A DNA stretch of 64,000 nt from an uncultured Muribaculaceae bacterium (GTDB lineage: Bacteria; Bacteroidota; Bacteroidia; Bacteroidales; Muribaculaceae). The DNA lies in the NCBI GenBank assembly GCA_905233845.1, contig CAJOFH010000010.1, positions 1 through 64,000 on the forward strand. The letters are read 5' to 3'. The notes below the pieces were generated by a model. The model searched no databases, was not told where the DNA came from, and worked only from the letters and a program-made list of their open reading frames with translations. Numbering within the stretch: the first letter of the stretch is position 1; each line of letters begins with the position of its first letter. Positions 1 to 7,678 of this stretch are shown here, piece by piece. The position numbers and the translations under genes were made by a program.

Positions 1-96
1 ATGAATCAATTTGACCACTTCAAGACGTTCTTCATACGAATGTATCATAAAACTGCACCTCAAAAGTTTTGTGTCTAACTTTTGGGGTGCAGTTCA
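1..96. mobile_element. Right end of a probable IS3-family insertion sequence (truncated by window)
   Basis: Positions 72-96 read outward as a terminal inverted repeat; its reverse complement starts TGAACTGCACCCC and runs into AAAAGTTAGACA, the style of IS3/IS150-group ends (family knowledge, not searched). A near-complementary copy at about 52-69 makes an 18-bp hairpin with it. Frame 1 is open from position 1 to a TAA at 76-78 inside the repeat and could be a transposase C-terminus, but its sequence is not recognisable. From position 97 the DNA equals the second half of the terminator found after the paralogous genes, so 96/97 looks like the insertion junction. Confidence 0.5.
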
Positions 97-134
97 GTGG
101 GATGGCTTTTTGTTTTTTGCAGTAGTTAAGTTAA

Positions 135-887
135 TTACTTAACATACTTCTTGCCGTTCTGGATGTAGATGCCACTCTCAGGAACACGGCTGAGTTCACG
201 ACCTTGGAGGTCGAAGATGCGGTTGTCAACTGCGTTGTCGTTGTTAATCTCGCTGATAGCGGTTGGTTTCTTAGAAACCTGGCCATTAGCCTTTACAAGA
301 TCGAGAACGATGTCTTGGTTGCCAGTGATAGCGCCGTTGTAAGTGCCAGTGGGGTCACCAGTGTAAGAGAACGAGTAAGTTGCAGGCTCAGCAGGAGTGC
401 GAAGTTGAAGATCAACTTTTGCATTGTCTTCGCAACCGCTCATGTCAAGCGAGAAACGTGCGATAATGTTGTCGTCCTCAGCAGTCAGCTGTGGGAAGAA
501 GCGGCAGTCGTTAGTCGAGAGAATCTCGATGATAACGAGGTTGCCATCCTTAACAGAGCACTTGAGGTCAGCTTTCTGGAACAGCTTGGTCTCACGCCAG
601 TTTGCGTTAGAAGGATTCCACATAGCGAGGATAACGTGTCCATAGCCAGTGAAGCCTACCCATTCTCCGTCTTCCTCATCCTCGAGCCACTCAGCGCCTT
701 CGGGCTTAATAACCTCCATGTTGAAGCCATTGAGGTAGTCAGTGCTGTTGATGAGTTTCAGATAAACCATTACATTGCTTGCGTCTTGTGATTCCTCGGC
801 AAGCTCAAAATACAGTTCTGATGGGCATTGTGCATAAGCAGCAAGGCCAATCAAAGCAGCTGCAAAAAGAGTAAAAATTTTCTTCAT
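135..887 (-). CDS. Secreted cohesin-like protein, paralogue 1, with short C-terminal sorting tail
   Basis: 250 residues. Signal peptide 1-19 (cleavage AYA/Q), a beta-rich core at about 21-200, and a C-terminal tail at 212-250 ending GIYIQNGKKYVK. The core has four cysteines (21, 110, 128, 152) suggesting two disulphides, and blocks NGFNMEVIKPEG, GYGHVILAMW, DLKCSVKDGNLVIIEILS and IIARFSLDMSGCED. The order (valine-rich strand, N-x-x-x-x-L-x-G-F, PEG, late DG and ARFSLD strands) resembles cohesin-type domains; this is my pattern reading, not a database hit. The tail resembles a type IX secretion sorting domain. It has its own leader and a terminator disrupted at position 96/97, so it is probably monocistronic. 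Function is unproven; a generic secreted immunoglobulin-like protein is the alternative. Confidence 0.85.
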   Translation of the reverse strand: MKKIFTLFAAALIGLAAYAQCPSELYFELAEESQDASNVMVYLKLINSTDYLNGFNMEVIKPEGAEWLEDEEDGEWVGFTGYGHVILAMWNPSNANWRETKLFQKADLKCSVKDGNLVIIEILSTNDCRFFPQLTAEDDNIIARFSLDMSGCEDNAKVDLQLRTPAEPATYSFSYTGDPTGTYNGAITGNQDIVLDLVKANGQVSKKPTAISEINNDNAVDNRIFDLQGRELSRVPESGIYIQNGKKYVK

Positions 888-1012
888 TTTAAAATGATTT
901 AAATGTTAATAAAATAATTAATTATTTATTAGTCACGTCATTTCGGTTGTCAAGTAGATGTCCAATTAAAGGCTTTTCTTTCGTCTTATATGGAAATCAT
1001 TGCAAAATAAAT
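888..1012 (-). promoter_or_regulatory. Shared leader and promoter region of paralogue 1
   Basis: On the minus strand it carries ACGTGACTAATAAATA (924-939) about 40-50 nt before the ATG and a -7-like TTATTTTGCA (1001-1010). The same elements precede all five paralogues. The rest of the gap to 1233 is AT-rich, then the terminator of the next gene. Confidence 0.5.
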
Positions 1013-1182
1013 AAATAATTTTTTAATCTCCAAATTTTTTTGAGAAAAAAAATATGAACTATTTATCTTCTTTTTTCAATAAAACATAGAACAAATAAAA
1101 CTGTATGTATTTTGACAAAATTTGTTGATTTTAGTTGTGTGTCGTTGTTATAGTTGTTTGATTGTTATTGCATTGAGTCAAC

Positions 1183-1214
1183 AAAAAAAGCCACCCTTGT
1201 GGGATGGCTTTTTC
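1183..1214 (-). terminator. Intrinsic terminator of paralogue 2
   Basis: AAAAAGCCACCC, loop TTGT, GGGATGGCTTTTT: a 12-bp stem with one bulged A and flanking A/T runs, just after the stop at 1234. Nearly identical terminators follow paralogues 3 and 4. Confidence 0.85.
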
Positions 1215-1233
1215 TACGTTTTGCAGCAGTTAA

Positions 1234-2250
1234 TTACTTAACATACTTTTTGCCGTTCTGGATGTAGATACCATGCTCGGGAACGCTCTTGAGCTCACGA
1301 CCTTGGATATCATAGATGCGGACATTGTTGCTGTCGGCTCCGATAGTGCTTATGCCAGTTGGTGGTGTTGTATCCTCCTCAAGAGTTACTACATCAGGAA
1401 CTTCTGTAGCATCGTAGTTCTGAGAAACATAGCCTTCCTTCTCGAAGCTTACGTTGTAAGTCTTGCCCTCTTCAGGAGTGTACTGAAGGCTGTAAGCACC
1501 TTCGTCATTGGTAGTAGTAGTGATAGCTTCTTTTGCATCAGCCTCGTTCAGAGTAACGGTAACGTCCTTAAGAGGTGCGCCGTCGGCATCCTTAACAATA
1601 CCTGAAATAGTTACAGGCTCAACAACTGGTTCAGTGCCCTTAATCTTAACGATATCACCAACCTTGGTAAGCTCGAGAACGATTGGCTCGTCAATAGTTA
1701 TAGCACCGTTGTAAGTGCCAGTGGGGTCACCAGTGTAAGAGAACGAGCATCCTTGAGGAGTAGCTTCAGAACGGAGCACGAAATCGCCATCCTCGCAACC
1801 GCTAAAGTTTAGTGAGAAGCGTGCAACGATGTTGTCGTCCTCTTCGGTCAACTGTGGGAAGAAGCGGCAGTCGAGAGTCGAGAGAATCTCGATGATAACG
1901 AGCTTTTCCTCCTTGATAGAGCACTTGAGGTCAGCTTTCTGGAAAAGCTTGGTCTCACGCCAGTTGAGGTTAGTGGGCTCCCACATAGCGAGGATAGTGT
2001 GGCCATAGCCAGTGAATCCTACCCATTCTCCGTCTTCCTCGTCCTCGAGCCACTCAGCGGCTGCGGGCTTTTGAATCTCCATGTTGAAGCCGTTGAGATA
2101 GTCAGCGCTATTGACAAGCTTCAGATGAAACATAGCATTGCTTGCGTCTTGTTCAGCCTCAGCTGGTTCAAAGTAAAGTCTTGAGGGGCACTGTGCATAG
2201 GCAGTGATGCCCAACAATGCAACTGCAAAAAGTGTAAAAAACTTTTTCAT
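1234..2250 (-). CDS. Secreted cohesin-like protein, paralogue 2, with carboxypeptidase-regulatory-like module
   Basis: 338 residues. Signal peptide 1-19, core 21-205 closely matching paralogue 1 (cysteines 21, 110, 128, 152 plus one at 168), then an inserted module at about 212-291 starting TISGIVKDADGAPLKDVTV, typical of the CarboxypepD_reg/CnaB-like beta-sandwich family, and the shared C-terminal tail ending GIYIQNGKKYVK. The module sits between core and tail, as if added to the basic 250-residue plan. In surface proteins such modules act as spacers or stabilising neighbours of binding domains, so a structural role is likely. It has its own leader and terminator. Exported, probably surface-attached (inference from the tail); function unknown. 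Confidence 0.85.
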   Translation of the reverse strand: MKKFFTLFAVALLGITAYAQCPSRLYFEPAEAEQDASNAMFHLKLVNSADYLNGFNMEIQKPAAAEWLEDEEDGEWVGFTGYGHTILAMWEPTNLNWRETKLFQKADLKCSIKEEKLVIIEILSTLDCRFFPQLTEEDDNIVARFSLNFSGCEDGDFVLRSEATPQGCSFSYTGDPTGTYNGAITIDEPIVLELTKVGDIVKIKGTEPVVEPVTISGIVKDADGAPLKDVTVTLNEADAKEAITTTTNDEGAYSLQYTPEEGKTYNVSFEKEGYVSQNYDATEVPDVVTLEEDTTPPTGISTIGADSNNVRIYDIQGRELKSVPEHGIYIQNGKKYVK

Positions 2251-2365
2251 TTTAAAATGATTTAAATGTTTAAGAATTATTTATCAGTCACGTCATTTCG
2301 GTTGTTTAGTAAATGTCCAATTAAAGGCTTTTCTTTCAACTTATATTGAAATCATTGCAAAATAA
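2251..2365 (-). promoter_or_regulatory. Shared leader and promoter region of paralogue 2
   Basis: Variant of the conserved leader element at 2278-2293 (one substitution) and -7-like TTATTTTGCAATGA at about 2352-2365. The gap 2366-2601 is AT-rich and contains GTCGGCCTAATGAC (2507-2520), which recurs near 34960. Confidence 0.5.
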
Positions 2366-2601
2366 ATAATTAATTGTTTAATCTCCAAATATCTTTGAGA
2401 AAAATAATATGAACTAATTGTCTTGTAGAACTATTTGTCTTATTTTATCAATAAAACATAGAACAAAAAACTGTTATGACATAGAAGACTAAAAAAACAA
2501 CCTGTCGTCGGCCTAATGACTGATTTGGGTTTAACAACATTTGTTGATTTTAGTTGTGTGTTGTTGTTATAGTTGTTTGATTGTTATTGTATTGAGTCAA
2601 C

Positions 2602-2634
2602 AAAAAAAGCCACCCTTGTGGGATGGCTTTTTTT
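2602..2634 (-). terminator. Intrinsic terminator of paralogue 3
   Basis: Same hairpin as at 1183: AAAAAGCCACCC-TTGT-GGGATGGCTTTTT. About 85 bp upstream on the plus strand (2535-2601) also nearly repeats 1115-1182, so the duplication includes intergenic DNA. Confidence 0.85.
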
Positions 2635-2652
2635 ACGTTTTGCAGCAGTTAA

Positions 2653-3408
2653 TTACTTAACATACTTTTTGCCGTTCTGGATGTAGATACCACTCTCAGG
2701 AACACGGCTGAGCTCACGACCCTGGAGGTCGAAGATGCGGTTGTCAACAGCCTGGTCGTTGTTGATCTCGCTGATAGCGGTGTTAACCTTTGCTCTAACA
2801 ATATCGTTAGTCTTGTCCAACTCGAGAACGATTGGCTCGTCAATAGTGATAGCGCCGTTTACTGCACCAGTTGGGTCACCAGTGTAAGAGAATGAGCATC
2901 CTTGAGGAGTAGCGTCAGATCTGAGTTCAAGACTTTCTCCTCTGGTGTCCTCGCAACCGCTAAAGTCAAGCGAGAAGCGTGCAACGATGTTGTCGTCCTC
3001 TTCGGTCAACTGTGGGAAGAAGCGGCAGTCGAGAGTCGAGAGAATCTCGATGATAACGAGCTTGCCCTCCTTTATAGAGCACTTGAGGTCAGCTTTTTGG
3101 AACAGCTTGGTCTCACGCCAGTTGAGGTTAGAGGGATTCCACATAGCAAGGATAGTGTGGCCATAACCAGTGAAGCCTACCCATTCGCCATCTTCTGCGT
3201 CCTCTACCCACTCAGCGTTTTCGGGCTTTTGAATCTCCATGTTAAAACCATTGAGGTAATCAGTGCTGTTGACAAGTTTCAGGAAAACCATAACATTGTC
3301 AGCAGGCTGTTCAGCTTCAGCAAGCTCAAAGTAAAGCCTTGAAGGGCACTGTGCATAAGCAGCAAGACCAATCAAAGCGGCAGCAAAAAGTGTAAATACT
3401 TTCTTCAT
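2653..3408 (-). CDS. Secreted cohesin-like protein, paralogue 3
   Basis: 251 residues with the same plan as paralogue 1: signal peptide 1-19 (AYA/Q), core 21-200 and a tail identical to paralogue 1 from IFDLQGRELSRVPESG to the end. The core keeps cysteines 21, 110, 128 and SGCED, and has the extra GCSFSYTGDP cysteine shared with paralogues 2 and 4. The region after the core (DKTNDIVRAKVNTAISEINN) is short, so this and paralogue 1 are the minimal forms. It has its own leader and terminator. The mixture of core and tail variants among paralogues suggests recombination between copies. Function unproven. Confidence 0.85.
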   Translation of the reverse strand: MKKVFTLFAAALIGLAAYAQCPSRLYFELAEAEQPADNVMVFLKLVNSTDYLNGFNMEIQKPENAEWVEDAEDGEWVGFTGYGHTILAMWNPSNLNWRETKLFQKADLKCSIKEGKLVIIEILSTLDCRFFPQLTEEDDNIVARFSLDFSGCEDTRGESLELRSDATPQGCSFSYTGDPTGAVNGAITIDEPIVLELDKTNDIVRAKVNTAISEINNDQAVDNRIFDLQGRELSRVPESGIYIQNGKKYVK

Positions 3409-3530
3409 TTTAAAATGATTTTAATGTTTAAGAATTAATTATTTATTAGTCACGTCATTTCGGTTGTTAATGATATAATCATATTGAGGCATAATGGTAA
3501 CCTCTCTCATGAAAATCATTGCAAAGTAAC
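3409..3530 (-). promoter_or_regulatory. Shared leader and promoter region of paralogue 3
   Basis: Conserved leader 16-mer (plus strand TATTTATTAGTCACGT, 3440-3455) and -7-like TTACTTTGCAATGA near 3516-3529. Upstream of the 16-mer it diverges from paralogues 1 and 2. Confidence 0.5.
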
Positions 3531-3580
3531 TAAAATAATTTTTAATCACCAAATTTTTAAAAGAAAAAAGAAATAAAACA

Positions 3581-3612
3581 AAAAAAGCCACCCTTGCAGG
3601 ATGGCTTTTTAG
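3581..3612 (-). terminator. Intrinsic terminator of paralogue 4
   Basis: AAAAAGCCACCC, loop TTGC, AGGATGGCTTTTT. Same family as the terminators at 1183 and 2602 with small changes in the loop. Confidence 0.8.
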
Positions 3613-3630
3613 TGTTTTTGCAGCAGTTAA

Positions 3631-4740
3631 TTACTTAACATACTTCTTGCCGTTCTGGATGTAGATGCCACTCTCAGGAACACGGCTGAGCTCACGACCC
3701 TGGAGGTCGAAGATGCGGCCGTCGGCATTGTCAGCATTGATAGTGCTAATGCCAGTTGGCTGCCAGTTGATCTCCATTACGAGAGGCTCAGTGAGACCAC
3801 GAGCTTCCTTAACAACGATGTTGTAAGCACCAGTCTCAACAACCTTGAAGTTAGCACCGTCACACAATGCGATGTTAGCGCCATTGAGATCGTTTACAAG
3901 CTCGAAGTAGCCAACATTGTTAGCATCCTCGCCACCGAACCAAATCCAACCATCATTTGCGTCAGGAGTGATGAGCTTGAATTCATCACCTGCCTGTAAG
4001 TCTACAGTACCAGCGAAGTTGCCATCACCGTCCTCGGTAAGAGCGATGCGGCCACCCTCCTCAGTCTGGTTCCATCCGTTGAATGTGCCAACTACATAGA
4101 ACTCGTTGTAGCCCTCTGCAGCAGGAGCCTTAGCGGTAATCTTGCCGTCAGCCTTGGTGAGCTCAAGATTGATTGGCTCGTCGATGGTAATAGCGCCATC
4201 ATAGGTGAGAGTTGGGTCACCAGTGTAAGAGAACGAGCATCCCGATGCACTAGCGTCAGAATGGAGAACGAGGTCACCATCCTCGCACTCACTGAAGTCA
4301 AGTGAGAAGCGTGCGATAATGTTGTCGTCCTCTTCGGTCAACTGAGGGAAGAAGCGGCAGTCGAGAGTTGAGAGAATCTCGATGATAACGAGGTTTTCAC
4401 CCTTGACATTGCACTTGAGGTCAGCTTTCTGGAAGAGCTTGGTCTCGCGCCAGTTTACGTTGGCAACGTCCCACATGGCAAGGATAGTATGGCCATAGCC
4501 AGTGAATCCTACCCATTCTCCGTCTTCCTCATCCATTAGCCAGTTAGCGGCTGCGGGCTTTTGAATCTCCATGTTGAAGCCGTTGAGATAGTCAGTGCTG
4601 TTGACAAGCTTCAGATAAAACATAGCATTGCTTGCGTCTTGTTCAGCCTGAGCTGGTTCAAAGTAAAGCCTTGAGGGGCACTGTGCATAAGCAGCAAGAC
4701 CAATCAATGCAGCTGCAAAAAGTGTAAATACTTTCTTCAT
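3631..4740 (-). CDS. Secreted cohesin-like protein, paralogue 4, with starch-binding-type CBM module
   Basis: 369 residues. Signal peptide 1-19 and core 21-205 as in the other paralogues (SECED replaces SGCED), then a module at about 212-326 beginning NEFYVVGTFNGWNQ and containing EFKLITPDANDGWIWFGGED, then the shared tail. YVVGTFNGW is the hallmark of SusE/SusF and AMPK-type glycan-binding modules. The secreted protein at 35426 carries a clearly homologous module (LYLVGTFNGWSQ, ITPNEEGGWTWYGGQD). A cohesin-like core joined to a glycan-binding module resembles a small scaffoldin (inference). It has its own leader and terminator. Confidence 0.85.
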   Translation of the reverse strand: MKKVFTLFAAALIGLAAYAQCPSRLYFEPAQAEQDASNAMFYLKLVNSTDYLNGFNMEIQKPAAANWLMDEEDGEWVGFTGYGHTILAMWDVANVNWRETKLFQKADLKCNVKGENLVIIEILSTLDCRFFPQLTEEDDNIIARFSLDFSECEDGDLVLHSDASASGCSFSYTGDPTLTYDGAITIDEPINLELTKADGKITAKAPAAEGYNEFYVVGTFNGWNQTEEGGRIALTEDGDGNFAGTVDLQAGDEFKLITPDANDGWIWFGGEDANNVGYFELVNDLNGANIALCDGANFKVVETGAYNIVVKEARGLTEPLVMEINWQPTGISTINADNADGRIFDLQGRELSRVPESGIYIQNGKKYVK

Positions 4741-4864
4741 TTTAAAATGATTTTAAAGTGTTAAAAAATAATTAATTATTTATTAGTCACGTCATTTCAC
4801 TTATTGAAGTGATGTTCTAAAAGTGGTGGTGTTGTCCACAATTGGAAATCATTGCAAAATAAAT
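4741..4864 (-). promoter_or_regulatory. Shared leader and promoter region of paralogue 4
   Basis: Conserved leader 16-mer at 4777-4792 and -7-like TTATTTTGCAATGA near 4850-4863. Between 4865 and 4981 I see only AT-rich sequence and no clear terminator for the gene ending at 4982. Confidence 0.5.
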
Positions 4865-4981
4865 GATTTTTTTTAAAATATCCAAACTTTTTTGAGAAAA
4901 AATAAGAAAATATTTTGCTGTTTTTTTCAGTTTTACTTAAAAACGCTGGTATAGTGAGAATTGTATAATGAAAAAAATAGT

Positions 4982-6478
4982 TTACAAGTTTGGAGTTGAT
5001 ACGGTAACCATGGCGGTGGGGTTGCTGTAGAACGATGGGATCTCGAACGAGATTCCCTCGCAGGTATAGGTGGTGCCACCAGTTATTACGATGTTTCGCA
5101 AGTATTTGTACTTCTGGGTGTAGCCAGGTGTCACAGTCGATGAGCGTCCACCAATGCCCAGGATGTAGCCACCGTTGGTGAAGAATCCGCACTTACCGTT
5201 AAATGCGCGAGCGTCGTATTTGCTTGCCGCCACGCGCACGGTGCCACCAGTGATTGTGATTGCTCCGTCGGCCTTTACACCGCCCGCCTTGGTGTCGTGG
5301 GTGGAGTTGTATTCGTAGACATCGCCAGTTGTCACGGCTGTGAAATTGCCGCCGCTAATGTTGATGCTGCCGTCGGTGTTCAGACCCTTGCCTCCCACTC
5401 CAGTGCTGGTGAGGTAGACGGTGCCTGCTGTCATGTTGAAGGTGCTGTCACACTTGATGGCGGCACAGCTGCTGATGTCGTTCTCGGTGGCGTCGAAGAC
5501 AGCGTCGCCGCTTGTGCTGGCAGTGATTGAGCCCCCAGCGATGGTCATTATCGACTCGCTCTTGATGGCCTTAACGGTGTTGGCGCTGGTGGTGACGTTG
5601 AGTGTGCCGTCGTTCATGATGAACTGTCCGTTGTTGGTGTCGGTTTCATCTTTAGTGCACCCCACGTCAATGCCGTCACCGCCAGTGGTGTTGATAGTCA
5701 CGGTGCCACCGTCCATACTGAAGTATTGGTTGATGTGCATGCCGTCGCTCACCGAGTTGGTCACAGTGATTGTGCCGCTGGTGATGCGTGTGTATTCATC
5801 GCTACGGTAAGCGTGCTTGCTGTTGCCGGTGAGAGTGAGTGTGCCGCTACCTGCAATCACGGCATGGCCATTGATGAAGAGGCAGGCCTTTTGTGGTCCT
5901 CCTGTAGCATCGCTCAGGATGTTAGTGCCGTTGAGTGTCACGTCGATGCGCTTGCCGTTGTCGATGTTGATGGCTGCGCTGTCGGGGTTGTGGATGCTCA
6001 CGTTGTTGAGGTTGACGAAGCACTTGTATTCTCCGTCCATATAGAACGAGCCATTGGTTGTTGAGCCGCTCAGGTTATAGAACACTGAGTCCTGAAGTGC
6101 GGGTGCGGCAACGATATTGACGTGGGCGCCGTTCACCGCTACGGTCATCAGGCCCTTGATGTTCTTGGCTACGGTAACTGTGGCACTCGATCCGTCGTAC
6201 TCCACGTTGACAGTGTAGTCGTCGATATCGGGACCGTCATCCACGCCGAGAAGGACGTTGTAGATAATAGTGATATCAACCGATGTGATTATTCCGTCAC
6301 CGTCCTGGTCACCGTTGACAATATCGCTGGTGTCGCCGTTGAGCAGATAGTTGTAAAGTATTGTGACATCAACACTTGAGACGATGCCGTCACCGTTAAC
6401 GTCGCCAGTGATGGCGCTTGCTTTATGTCCTAAGGCCGCTCCCAACAAGAGCAGTGCCACTGCAATGGTCTTTTTCAT
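4982..6478 (-). CDS. Secreted DUF4353-type beta-helix carbohydrate-binding protein with N-terminal dockerin
   Basis: 498 residues. Signal peptide about 1-22. A two-repeat dockerin-like domain at about 23-80 has calcium loops DVNGDGIVSSVD and DQDGDGIITSVD, each followed by a TILYNYLL-type helix. From about 90 to 440 there is a repetitive Thr/Gly/Asn-rich parallel beta-helix (SGTITVTN, GGTVTINT, GGSITAST, GGNFTAVT), matching the DUF4353/Cthe_2159 family; the founding member is an acid-sugar and cellulose-binding protein of a cellulosome bacterium (family knowledge). The C-terminus ends in a short beta region without the GIYIQNGKK tail. It lies inside the array of cohesin-like genes but has its own promoter and lacks their leader. 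Likely role: glycan-binding component docked to a partner. Confidence 0.85.
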   Translation of the reverse strand: MKKTIAVALLLLGAALGHKASAITGDVNGDGIVSSVDVTILYNYLLNGDTSDIVNGDQDGDGIITSVDITIIYNVLLGVDDGPDIDDYTVNVEYDGSSATVTVAKNIKGLMTVAVNGAHVNIVAAPALQDSVFYNLSGSTTNGSFYMDGEYKCFVNLNNVSIHNPDSAAINIDNGKRIDVTLNGTNILSDATGGPQKACLFINGHAVIAGSGTLTLTGNSKHAYRSDEYTRITSGTITVTNSVSDGMHINQYFSMDGGTVTINTTGGDGIDVGCTKDETDTNNGQFIMNDGTLNVTTSANTVKAIKSESIMTIAGGSITASTSGDAVFDATENDISSCAAIKCDSTFNMTAGTVYLTSTGVGGKGLNTDGSINISGGNFTAVTTGDVYEYNSTHDTKAGGVKADGAITITGGTVRVAASKYDARAFNGKCGFFTNGGYILGIGGRSSTVTPGYTQKYKYLRNIVITGGTTYTCEGISFEIPSFYSNPTAMVTVSTPNL

Positions 6479-6519
6479 TTTGTCTGGTTAAAATTGTGTT
6501 TCATTTGGTTTTGTGAGCG

Positions 6520-6527
6520 CAAATTTA
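6520..6527 (-). promoter_or_regulatory. -7 box for the dockerin beta-helix gene
   Basis: Minus strand TAAATTTG, an exact TAnnTTTG match about 42-49 nt upstream of the ATG at 6478. Confidence 0.5.
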
Positions 6528-6620
6528 CGCAATCAAAGTCAAAATAACAAATATATATAATAATGTGTCAATTTTTTTGATGATAATTATCACAAACAGT
6601 CATTATTGTTCAATGAAATA

Positions 6621-6651
6621 AAAAAAACCACCCGTGATGGGTGGTTTTTTG
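6621..6651 (-). terminator. Intrinsic terminator of paralogue 5
   Basis: AAAAAACCACCC, loop GTGAT, GGGTGGTTTTTT: a perfect 12-bp stem directly after the stop at 6674. Diverged relative of the other paralogue terminators. Confidence 0.9.
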
Positions 6652-6673
6652 TTTTGCATTGCAGTTAAGTTAA

Positions 6674-7468
6674 TTACTTAACATACTTCTTGCCGTTCTG
6701 GATGTAGATACCATGCTCGGGAACGGTCTGGAGCTCACGGCCCATGATGTCGAAGATGCGGTTGTCAACATTCTTATCGGCGTCGATAGTGTTGATGCCA
6801 GTGTAGACTTGTCTAACCTTGTCACCAGTCTTGTTGAGTTGAGCAACAATCTTGTCGCCAGTCCAAGCACGAGTGCCCTCTACACCACCGGTGTAAGAGA
6901 ACGACAGCATCTCGGGCTTAGAAGCAGTAACGAGATAGTAGTCGCCATCGGCGCAAGCGCTCATGTCAACAGTAAAGCGAGCTACAGTCTCCATGTTAGG
7001 AGCCTCGATTACTGGGAAGAAGCGGCAGTCGTTAGTCGAGAGGATCTCGATGATAACGAGGTTGTGAGTGTCTTCCTTTACACTGCACTTGAGGTCGCAC
7101 TTTTGGAAAAGTTTCTTCTCCCTCTGAGAGTCGGTTTGTCCTTCCCAACGTGCAAGGATAGTGGGGCCATAGCCACTGAAGCCTACATACTCCTCATCGT
7201 CCTCGTCCAGTAACCATTCAATGGCATCGCAGTAGTCACCTACTTGGTCGTCGGCTGCACCTTCGTTTAAGCACTTTGCAACCTCCATGTTGAAACCATT
7301 GAGGTTCTCGCTTGAGTTTTGAAGCTGGAGCAACATTGTTACCTTGTTGGCATCCTGCTCTTCCTCGGCAGCATTAAAGAACAGCTTTGAGGGGCATGGT
7401 CCATCGTCCTGTGCAAAAGCAGAAAGGCCAAGCAAAGCAACTGCAAAAAGAGTAAAAATTTTCTTCAT
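6674..7468 (-). CDS. Secreted cohesin-like protein, paralogue 5 (divergent)
   Basis: 264 residues. Signal peptide about 1-19 (AFA/Q), then DDGPCPSKLFF. The core is clearly homologous to the other four (NLNGFNMEVAK, YVGFSGYGPTILARW, DLKCSVKEDTHNLVIIEILS, ETVARFTVDMSACADGD) but diverged and has an insertion with two more cysteines (KCLNEGAADDQVGDYCDA) between the GF strand and the acidic loop. The tail ends RIFDIMGRELQTVPEHGIYIQNGKKYVK-like, almost as in paralogue 2. The gene is separated from the others by the dockerin beta-helix gene, and may be the oldest or functionally distinct copy. Function unproven. Confidence 0.85.
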   Translation of the reverse strand: MKKIFTLFAVALLGLSAFAQDDGPCPSKLFFNAAEEEQDANKVTMLLQLQNSSENLNGFNMEVAKCLNEGAADDQVGDYCDAIEWLLDEDDEEYVGFSGYGPTILARWEGQTDSQREKKLFQKCDLKCSVKEDTHNLVIIEILSTNDCRFFPVIEAPNMETVARFTVDMSACADGDYYLVTASKPEMLSFSYTGGVEGTRAWTGDKIVAQLNKTGDKVRQVYTGINTIDADKNVDNRIFDIMGRELQTVPEHGIYIQNGKKYVK

Positions 7469-7595
7469 TTTAAAATGGTTTAAATAGTTAAAATTTTAAA
7501 TATTTATTAGTCACGTTTTGTCAAAAAATAACAATGAAATCTTCCATTTGAGGGCAACTGATGAGACCCTCGCATAGAATTCAATGCAAAATAAG
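7469..7595 (-). promoter_or_regulatory. Shared leader and promoter region of paralogue 5
   Basis: Conserved leader 16-mer at 7501-7516 and -7-like TTATTTTGCATTGA near 7581-7594. This is the most diverged leader: only the 16-mer and the -7 region are retained, which marks them as the functional parts. Confidence 0.5.
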
Positions 7596-7678
7596 TAAAA
7601 CTTTTTTGAACAACCAAACATTTTTGAAAAAAAACACGAAAAAATTATTTTTTTTTATGATTTTTTTCTTCTGCACGC

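Noticed and set aside
204-791. Long plus-strand open frame (195 codons) opposite paralogue 1, and similar ones opposite paralogues 2, 3 and 5
   Set aside because: They run antisense to clearly coding genes, have no family features and change with the codon pattern of the real genes.
4797-5192. 131-codon minus-strand frame overlapping the 3' end of the dockerin beta-helix gene
   Set aside because: Lies in another frame of a clearly coding region and over a promoter; composition is not protein-like.
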